64,000 bases of DNA, from the NCBI GenBank assembly GCA_037044905.1, contig JBAOKB010000030.1, forward strand, positions 62,001-126,000, written 5' to 3'. Made by a program: the position numbers and the translations under genes. Each line of letters starts with the position of its first letter. Position 1 is the first letter of the stretch. The notes under the pieces are model-generated. The model searched no databases and was not told the DNA's origin. It saw only the letters and a program-made list of their open reading frames with translations. The stretch comes from Hortaea werneckii. Its lineage: Eukaryota > Ascomycota > Dothideomycetes > Mycosphaerellales > Teratosphaeriaceae. Shown here piece by piece: positions 56,152-64,000 of the stretch.

Positions 56152-57299
56152 AGTTGGATGTCTTTGGGCAGTTGTTGGTCGATTGCTGATGTTGTGAGAT
56201 GGACACTAGTTTGTCGCTGGTAGAATTGCGTTTGATATAAGGCGACACAGTCGAATACTTATATTCCATCATCCCGGAAGCTTTCCAAGCTCTCCAGACC
56301 CGGTCGACGGATTTAGCGGCCTGACCGGCGTTAAAGTGGTTTAGGCAGCATGTAATGGGATGGCGACGGCATTGGAAGTTGTCAAAGGATCCGTTTGATG
56401 ACCTTGCAAGTCAAGCTGCTAAGAAGCGCAATGGTCTAATTCGTTCTCTGAATAAGCAGATGCCTGGAGCGACGCCCGGAGGGTTTCCCTGGTTTGAGAC
56501 AGCATGTCTACCCCGCCAACCTCACGCGGCCGTCGGAGCTCTCTTGGGACTCCTGTGAGCCTTAAATGCGAGCTTTCGGGACAGTAAATCATGTTAATTA
56601 CCTGTATTCCCTCCCCTGCAGACGAAGCGTTGCTGTGTCCAACCACCGATGGTCGGCTCCCGTGTTTGTTCCGTTCCCGTTCCAACAACCTTTAAGACGC
56701 TCGCTATTGTGAATCTCGATCGTACAAACGCAGGTTCGGTTGCATTTCGTCGGTTGAGCGATTGAAGATCCGATCATCAAAAGCCAGTACGGTGGCACGC
56801 AGATTGTGTGTAAAGCTGGGAGACGGAGCGCGGATGAGGTCCGTACAAATACGAACTTGTAGTAATCTATAGGACGCTACAGCAGACAGTGTGGCCAGTC
56901 TCAAGTACTATCACAGCCCACATTTCTCGCGGTGTTGTTGAATATGCTTCTGCATTCGGCATAGAGCAACCGACCGTAAGAGAAAGTGCTTTCGTGACGG
57001 GACGATTGTTCTTGGGGATCAGTACGGAAACTGTGAGTAGCCCAGTGGCTGCCATGTATGATGAACAGTAGACATCTGGAGCACCTTACTGTATCTTCAC
57101 CGGACTTTGAAATCATTCTCCAGTCTAGCTTCGGCCAACTCCTGTTCGGCCGACCAATCATTGTTCGTGATAGGCAACGCCGAACTCGCCGGAGGCCTGC
57201 AACTTCCAGTCTCTGCATATCCACGTTCTTTCTAATGCGACAGTTCTTCTATAATACTTCTTGTCACGACAGCCTCTGTCGTTTTGGGCAGGATTGACG
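56152..57299. other. Divergent intergenic region, dehydrogenase / secreted deaminase
   Basis: 1.15 kb between divergent starts. Only short motif-less ORFs; presumably both promoters. Confidence 0.5.
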
Positions 57300-58064
57300 A
57301 TGCTGCAACTGATTGCTGTCATATGGCTTGTTGCTTATGTGACATGCCATGAGCATTCCGGCGCACAGGGGACGTTAGCTGAGCTGCCTCTGACCAGTGG
57401 ACACCACACTATCAATGGCATCCCTTACAGCACTCGCGCCTACTGGATGCGGCGAGCGAACGAGGCTCTTGCTGCCACTGGGTCAACATGCCCGTTTGCC
57501 GCTTTCGGGTCTGTCGTCGTGAATCACACGGATAGTAGCGACGTGGGACAATTGATATGCAGTGGAGCAAACATGAACAGTGCAACGGGCAACCCGACAT
57601 TGCATGGTGAGTTACGATTGCTGTTGACCTGAATCCCGTGTACGTTCAAGGCTTACCACACAACAGGGGAGATGGTCGCCATCAACAATTGCACAGAGAT
57701 CCTTACAGATCCACAAGGAGAATACAGACTCACGGCCGCCGAAGTGTCCGCGGCATGGCCAATGCTGTCCCTCTACACGAACGCCGAAAGCTGTCCCATG
57801 TGCGCCTCAGCGATTCGATGGGCGGGGTTTCGGGAGTACATTTACGGCACATCAATCAGCACTTTAATCGACAAGGGCTGGGGCCAGATCCGAATCGACT
57901 CTGTTGATGTCTTTCGGCAATCTTTCGACCTTCCGAACGCGAGCAGGCTTATTGCCGATGTGCTCACCAACGAGACAGACCCCTATTTCTCATGGCAGTT
58001 CGATCCCGAAGCTCCATGTCCGGTTGGCTGCAGTAGAACTGATGGCACTTGTCGCAATGCTTGA
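57300..58064 (+). CDS. Secreted zinc-dependent nucleoside/base deaminase (CMP/dCMP deaminase fold)
   Basis: Exons 57300-57606 and 57667-58064, 234 residues. The ATG at 57300 opens a signal peptide (MLQLIAVIWLVAYVTCHEHS), and no other ATG is in frame upstream. The zinc and catalytic motifs are NPTLHGEMVAI (His ligand and general-acid Glu; the intron lies inside the HGE triplet) and NAESCPMCASAIRWAG (two Cys ligands). This arrangement is that of the tRNA-adenosine/guanine/cytosine deaminase superfamily. A C-terminal Cys-rich end (CPVGCSRTDGTC) and sequons fit an extracellular protein. Known relatives with this fold are usually cytosolic, so secretion is notable. Substrate unknown; candidates are free purines or pyrimidines outside the cell. 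Confidence 0.88.
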
Positions 58065-58242
58065 AGCGGCAAGGGAGCAGCGAAGCCAGCGATTCTTCTC
58101 CCATACTTTAAAAGGCCACACAGTGGTATATCAGCTTCATTCATGGTAGTCATCAGAACTACTGAAAAGGCCCGAAAATGTATTGGGGCTACATAGGGAG
58201 TGCAAGGCATGCGGATTGGATCTCGCCCCTCGACTCAACGAC

Positions 58243-60652
58243 TTAGTGCTTCTGTGCAGCTTTGATGATATCGGCCGCCTATTGATGAGACGTTAGCCGA
58301 TGATTTGAGATTCGTCTCGGGGATCAGATCTCTTACCTTCTCCGCTACAGCGTAAACGGTCGACGATGTATGGGACCCAATGATGAGGGGCATAATCGAT
58401 GCGTCCACTACCCTCAACCCTTGAACCCCGTAGACCTTCAAGGATGGATCCACAACCCCGCCAAGCTCCCGTCTCATCATCGAACAGCTGGATGTAGGAT
58501 GCTGCCACGTACTCCTCGCGAAGTTTCGAATCGCAGCGGCAATCTCGTCGTCGCTTGTAACGTTTGCCCCGGGAATGATCTCAGTAGCCCCGGTCTCCTG
58601 CATCGGTACCGAGCTCATAAACTCGCGAGTTTTCTTTATGGCTTCTACGGCGATTTCAAGGTCAGTCGGGTGGGAGAAAGTCCCGAAATCGACAAGAGGC
58701 GTCTTGCTCGGGTCCGTAGTGTTGATCTGTATAGAGCCGCGACTCAGCGGTTTCAGTAGTGCGACAGGCACACTCCCGCTACCGCCAAATGCGACTTCTT
58801 GTACTGTAGTATGGGCTGATCTGTACCGGTCCAGCAGGATTTGGGTCTGAGCGTGGTAGCCAGCGAGTACGGTTGAGTCACTATTGATCGGTAGCAAGCT
58901 GCTTGTATTGACCCTCGAAGCGGTATGCAAGATCCGATCCGACTCGTCTGTCATGTTCTGCAGAGGAAGGTATGCTACAAGTGTTCCACTGAAGAAGGGG
59001 ACGGTCATAGGGCCTACATTTGGAAGTCAGGTCTCAGCTCCAAACGCATGTGGGCCTTTACAGTAGCTTACCTGTACGGTTGTGGTAGTAGAGAGACAGC
59101 TGCTCGTTCGTCCAGGTCTCATTCGTGGTTAGCCATTCGGGTGACGGATAAGGGTAATTGCTCTCTGCGCAGCGAGGTCAGTTCTCGATTACGATGGAGC
59201 TGTAGTTGAAAGCCTGACATGTATACTGCATGAACATCGTAGGCTGGTCTTGAAAGTTACTTCCAACACCGGGAAGGTCGACAATCGTTTCGATACCGAG
59301 TTCTTCGAGCAAGTTTCTTGGTCCTATGCCTGAAAGCTGTAGGATTTGTGGGCTGTAAGGGGCGCCTGCAGCTAGTATGATCTCGCGGGATGCTTTGACG
59401 TTTGATTTTGGGTTCTTGCTACTTTCAATTGTCGTATTGCTGCGAATGAACTTGCAGAAAGCATGTCAGACCAAGTTCACAGAGTTGAAGATGCTGATTC
59501 CTTACATCCACCGAGCGTGCTGTGAATCGATCGAATTGTATTTTCGACGCTGCGTGACCGACAATGAGATGGAGATTGCCTCTTTCTCGAGCAATCGGCC
59601 GGTAATAGGCGCGTGACGCCGAGGATCGGGACTGATTCTTAGCGTTCAAAGACAAGGGGCCATATATGACACCGTTTGCGTCGCCGGCATTTGGCTGCGG
59701 TTGCGTAAGGAGGCCTATAGCGTTCCAACCTTGGAAGAAGTTTTCTGTGGACTGGGATTAAGCCATGGACTTCGCAAATGCAGAACGTCACTCACTCGCA
59801 ATTGGCCACTGGAAGTTTGGAAAGCTCGAACCCACCGGCCCGTTAGTGCCATGAGGAGCGAGATCCGGAGAGATAATATCGGCGTATTCGTTCGCTATCT
59901 GCAATGATGGTGGTGTGAAGGTTTCGCTCTGAGTGAAGGTCGTGTCAATCATACTGGCTAATATGGACGCATAATCTCGGTTTACCTTTTTGAAGTACGG
60001 GAGCAGATCTTTCCAGCCCCAGCCTGGATTGCCCAGCTCCTCCCAAGAGTCGTAATCCTCCGCGGATCCACGGTTGAAGAACATTCCTGCTAAATGTATT
60101 AGTAGTTTGCTGAATGGATCATTCAATATGAGAGATATCCGGGATCGTAGACTCGCCATTCACAACGGTTCCACCACCGACGACAGCTCCAGTCTTGAAC
60201 TGACTCGTACGGCCGTTCAATCCTATCTGAGGGACACTCTCCTCCGTTCGCACATACTTGTCCGGGACTGGAAGACCGGGCAATGTAGTGCCAGCCTCCT
60301 CGTTGTCGCTGCCCCTCCATTAGCCTCAATGCTTCTAAGTGGCCTTCCCCGGGAGGTAACACACAGATAGCCATACTCAATGACCAGCACACTGACTGTC
60401 AAAAGAGCAATTTAGCATTGAGGCAGACATCAGCTACGCCGCAGCGGGCTCACCTCGAGGATCTTCGGTAAGTCGATTCGCAACTGTGAGACCGCTTGTG
60501 CCGCCACCAATGATAACGTAGTCATACTCAGGATGTAAGTGCGACGGATGATGGTGAACAATTGCGTGTGGAGCAAAACGGGTAGTAGGAGAGCCATGCG
60601 CCGTTTTCAGGACGGCCAAGAGGGCAGCGATTTGAACGAATTGGATCAACAT
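58243..60652 (-). CDS. Secreted GMC-family FAD oxidoreductase (aryl-alcohol/patulin-synthase-like)
   Basis: Start at 60652 with signal peptide MLIQFVQIAALLAVLKTAHG; stop at 58243. About nine exons. Recognisable order: YDYVIIGGGTSGLTVANRL, VLVIEYG, TTLPGLPVPDKYV, VPQIGLNGR, VVGGGTVVNGMFFNRGSAED, GNPGWGWKDLLPYFKK, then REIILAAGAPYSPQILQLSG, IGPRNLLEELGI and VDLPGVGSNFQDQP. The end has RSTWQHPTSSCSM (catalytic His), VDPSLKVYGVQGLRVVDAS and SSTVYAVAEKAADIIKAAQK. One intron (60087-60156) has a GC donor, the only way to keep the NGMFF junction. The junction near 59150-59230 could not be resolved with clean consensus sites. Such enzymes oxidise alcohols outside the cell, releasing hydrogen peroxide. 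Exact substrate unknown. Confidence 0.85.
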
Positions 60653-61554
60653 GGCGCCGAGGTCACGATGAAGGTCGATTCAGGTATCGAAGGTGAAATT
60701 CGATTCGTAATCCAAGAGTAAGTGCAAGTCGTCAGTCGAAAGCCAGCTGATCTGGGATTCAGGCGAAAGTCGTCCCATCTTTCAGCCGGCCTTAAAGGTT
60801 TTGGGAGACATGGTGAGCTGCAAGAAGCTGCAAAAGCAATATAGCTCCCACCACTTACATGCAGACGCTGTCACACCTGCACAATGCGCGGGATGCGGAT
60901 GAGTTTGAGAGTGGCGATCACCGGTGAGAAGCCCAGGAAGGTCTTTGAGCATATATGCAAGGACCGGTAGCAACTAATGTGGTCTTTCGCTTGCAAGATA
61001 TATGGGCAAGTCTACAGATCGGAGGACTTGAGCTCTTGCAAATGTGTTGTGATTTGCTGGCTTCAAGGTGAGAGCTGCGGCATTGGGAGCGCATGAGCTT
61101 CCGAGTCATTTTCCGTTGATGTGACAATGTGACCTTGACGCAGCGCAGGAGTAGTTAAACTGGACTTCCAAAATCTCGCTCGTAGGGCACTCTCGAAGGC
61201 TTCATAACGGTATAATGAATGTAAACGCCCGAGTACCGGGTCTGTCGTTTGCAGGATCCGCGCCGATGATTGAAGATATGACCAAACATGAGACCCATAT
61301 CTCTACTGTTCGCCGCCATGGTGCTGTCGCAGAACGCCGAAAACACGTACGTACGTATGGGTGGATTATCTATCTCTTCTGAGAGCCTCGTTGCCGAAAT
61401 CGGAGGGGTACACGGCAAAGATTGAGACTTGGCGGTGTCTCGGCAGGCGAGGAAAAAAATGACCCCGTGCTGATCGACTTAAAAATCTAATCAATCACCA
61501 TCTTATCAATCGCTGTCCATCTTCCGCTGAGTGTAGCACCGAGGGGACGTAGAT
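60653..61554. promoter_or_regulatory. Divergent promoter region, GMC oxidoreductase / siderophore transporter
   Basis: 902 bp between divergent starts. GATA-type sites (HGATAR) occur close to the transporter. AGATAG and AGATAA-like elements overlap at 61365-61375 on the minus strand, and TGATAA lies at 61503-61508 (minus). In fungi, iron-responsive GATA repressors (SreA class) control siderophore transporters, but GATA motifs are short and common. Confidence 0.45.
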
Positions 61555-63483
61555 ATGTCTCAGAACACAGAACAACCGCAGAGCGAGACATCCAAGCAGC
61601 CGAATGAAACTCTCAACCCCTCCAACGATGATACTCGTGTCTCCATCGATTCCGCTGAGAAAATCACATCTCCCGGTGTCGCACGCATCGAGGCCATCAA
61701 TCGAAACATCACAATTGGGGATCGTGTAGCGCTCTTCATCGGCGTCTTCTTGATTGCATATGCGTATGGGCTGGACGGCCAGATTCGCAATACATACCAA
61801 GTAGGCTTTTGGTATTTCAAACAGTGTGGAACAGTCTACTGACCGCGATGCCAAGACTACCGCCCTGTCAACCTTCGGCGAGCATTCTCTCATTTCCACC
61901 GTTAATGTCGTCCGCACCGTCATCTCCGCTGCAGCTCAGCCGACGGCAGGAAAGATCGCAGACGTCTTCGGCCGTCTCGAGGTCGTCTACGTATCCGTGC
62001 TTTTCTACGTCGTCGGCACGATCATCCAGGCCTCCTCCAACACGGTCGGAACCTTCTGCGCAGGCGCCATTATTTACCAAATCGGTCTCACGGTTATCAC
62101 TTTCTTGGTCGAAGTAATTGTCGCCGATATCACTTCGCTTCGGTCTCGTCTCCTGTGGTCTTACATCGCCGCTACACCTTTCATTATCAATACATGGGTC
62201 AGTGGAAATGTCGCACAGAGTGTCCTTGACTCAACCACATGGCGCTGGGGCATTGGCATGTGGGCAATCATCTACCCGGCGTTGTCTATGCCGTTGGTTG
62301 TGTCGTTGCTCTTGGTCGCCTTCCGTGCGAAGCGAAGAGGGGAGTCTACACAAAGCACCTTCCGGAAGGTGGGTTTAAAGCAGTTCTGCATTGGTCTCTT
62401 TTGGCGGCTAGGTAAGTCAAGTGTTCGATGAGACGATTGTTGACTACCACTATGAGCGAGTTCTAATCACTTGGCAAATTAGACGTCATCGGAGTGCTCC
62501 TGGTGATCGCCATCTTTGCTCTAATCCTCGTCCCTTTCACACTTGCGGGAGGACAAAGCAGCGCATGGGGCCAAGGCTATATTATTGCACCGCTTGTCAT
62601 CGGCATATGCCTCATACCAGCTTTCATCTTTTGGGAACGCTGGACGATCCATCCTCTGGTCCCCTTTCACCTGCTCGCTGACCGCTCAGTGTGGGGCTCG
62701 CTGGGAGTAGCCTGGATGCTGAATTTCACTTGGTACCTGCAAGGCGACTACCTCTACACCGTATTGCGAGTCAGCTTCGACGAGACCGTCAACTCTGCTA
62801 CCCGGATCGCATCGCTCTACAGCTTTGTTTCTGTGATTACTGGGGTGATCCTGTCCTTGGTGGTCCGGTTTTTCACTCCATATCTGAAACCCTGGATTGT
62901 GTTTGGAACCGTCATGTTCATGGTCTCCTTCGGGATCTTGATCGAATACCGCGGCGGCACTGGCACTGGCGACTATGCTGGCGTTGTCGCTGGGCAGTGT
63001 GTCCTTGGTTTCGCTGGAGGCCTATTCCCTTACCCTACGCAAGTCATCATCCAGACCGCTACGCAGCATGAACATCTCGCTCTGGTCACTGGACTTTACC
63101 TGGCGCTCTACAACATCGGCTCTGCGTTCGGAAACTCTGTCGCAGGCGCCATGTGGACGCAGATTTTGCCGGGTCGACTAGACACCAAACTTGCACAGGT
63201 CACTTCGAACTCTACCATAGCCACGACAGCTTTCGGAGATCCCATCGGGTTCATTGCTGAGTATCCGGTTGGCACACCGGAGCGCGCCGTCGTCATTGAT
63301 GCATACCGCTACATGCAGCGTCTGCTCTGTATCTGTGGCATCTGCTTATGCGTGTTGCTTATTGCCTTCTCGCTTGTCCTGCGCAATCCGCGACTTGGAA
63401 AAGAGCAGTCCTTGCCGGAAGCGGAGAAGAGGAAGTCCGACGCCCACTCGGCTTCATCAGATCACCAGCAGCGTGAAGAGTGA
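61555..63483 (+). CDS. MFS siderophore-iron transporter (SIT family)
   Basis: Imports ferric siderophore complexes across the plasma membrane. Exons 61555-61800, 61856-62411 and 62483-63483, all GT-AG, give 600 residues with about 14 hydrophobic helices, as in SIT transporters. Signatures: DRVALFIGVFLIAYAYGLDG, TFGEHSLISTVNVVRTVISA, AAQPTAGKIADVFGRLEV, SRLLWSYIAATPFIINTW, and FTLAGGQSSAWGQGYIIAPL, then WERWTIHPLVPFHLL. The region near YNIGSAFGNSVAGAMWTQIL is the conserved C-terminal block with the family's extracellular loop after it. The N-terminal 50 residues are hydrophilic and cytosolic. It is divergent from the secreted GMC oxidase. Cargo cannot be predicted; no siderophore NRPS is in the window. 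Confidence 0.93.
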
Positions 63484-64000
63484 GTTCCCCAAGTGTCAGC
63501 GGATGCGTACAAGAAGCAGCCACCAGTCTATCGCAAGGTCGAAAGAAAAAGTTGTTGATACAGAGGACGTCGACTAGTACTGTGTGTATGTATATTTTCT
63601 CCCCTGATGATCTCCAAGTCGGGAATGACGATCCGTCCGGGCCGACCGGTGCACATGCCGGAGTGCCTTACCATCTTCGTGCCTACCTAGGGACATACTG
63701 TACCATTTAAGTACTTTTATAGCATTTGTAAATCTCCGAACTGGCTGCGCCCGACCGGCCAATCAATTGTGTGCTGTACGAACGCATGAGCATTGTCTTC
63801 CAATGAATGAAGAGGCATCCCACACAAACCGTAGCTGCGATACCTCCGAAACTGAAAACACTCGGTCTACCGGCCTTGGAAGTCGTGTGAGCTGCCGTTT
63901 TGATTCCATTTCATGAACTACTACAAGCTTAGGTAGATTATTAGAGTTGCGTTGGAAGCTTGTAGCTGCACACTCCCGAAATAGGAGGTGCCACGACAAA
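63484..64000. other. 3' flank of the transporter to the window end
   Basis: 517 bp with short ORFs only; nothing recognised. Confidence 0.5.

Noticed and set aside
58243..60652. GMC oxidoreductase as a pseudogene
   Set aside because: All conserved blocks and both catalytic regions are intact. The introns can be placed, with only one junction unclear, so an active gene is more likely.

Overview
The window is nuclear DNA of a filamentous ascomycete (Pezizomycotina). The main grounds are the many short introns (about 50-90 nt, GTRNGT-like donors, CTAAC-type branch sites, AG acceptors), a bZIP gene of the HacA type with an Ire1-type 20-nt intron, a secreted GH36 alpha-galactosidase of the AglC type, and a SIT-family siderophore transporter. 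The class looks like Dothideomycetes or Eurotiomycetes, but the sequence alone does not settle it. About 20 protein-coding genes are visible. I saw no tRNA, rRNA, CRISPR array or recognisable transposon.

Layout. 0-2 kb: 3'-truncated, nine-exon hexose transporter (-). 2-5.3 kb: gene-poor. 5.4-7.3 kb: membrane-anchored PA/RING-H2 ubiquitin ligase (-). 8.6-12.3 kb: alpha/beta hydrolase with a very long disordered tail (-). 13.5-15.9 kb: GH36 alpha-galactosidase (-). 16.6-22.1 kb: three genes for making ribosomes, TSR2 (+), RPB10 (-, a three-exon 82-residue gene) and UTP17/NAN1 (+). 22.9-27.6 kb: divergent betaine aldehyde dehydrogenase (-) and choline oxidase (+), a complete choline-to-glycine-betaine pathway in which both proteins end in PTS1-like tripeptides. 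29.0-31.2 kb: secreted GH42 beta-galactosidase (+). 32.1-33.3 kb: mitochondrial ribosomal protein mL50-like (+). 33.9-34.2 kb: two long poly-G tracts. 34.8-37.7 kb: TRF/Tbf1-like telobox Myb protein (-). 38.6-40.7 kb: Gdt1-type cation transporter (+). 42.6-43.5 kb: Rtf2 (-). 44.0-45.5 kb: pantothenate kinase (+). 47.9-52.9 kb: two neighbouring, unrecognised genes that are diverged paralogues of each other (+,+). 53.5-54.8 kb: hacA (+). 55.2-56.2 kb: short-chain dehydrogenase (-). 57.3-58.1 kb: secreted zinc deaminase (+). 58.2-60.7 kb: secreted GMC oxidoreductase (-). 61.6-63.5 kb: siderophore-type MFS transporter (+).

How the genes fit together. Three themes stand out. One is housekeeping ribosome and RNA-polymerase biogenesis (TSR2, RPB10, UTP17, with mL50 and Rtf2 elsewhere). 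The second is carbon and osmolyte use (hexose transporter, alpha- and beta-galactosidases, glycine betaine synthesis). The third is a right-hand accessory block of secreted or redox enzymes next to an iron-siderophore transporter. The strongest regulatory structure is in hacA. Two adjacent hairpins each present a seven-base CTGCAG-containing loop exactly 20 nt apart, and removing those 20 nt switches the reading frame. The least described items are the paralogue pair at 47.9-52.9 kb, the secreted deaminase and the secreted GH42 enzyme. Exon boundaries were assembled by hand from splice signals and reading-frame continuity; uncertain junctions are marked.
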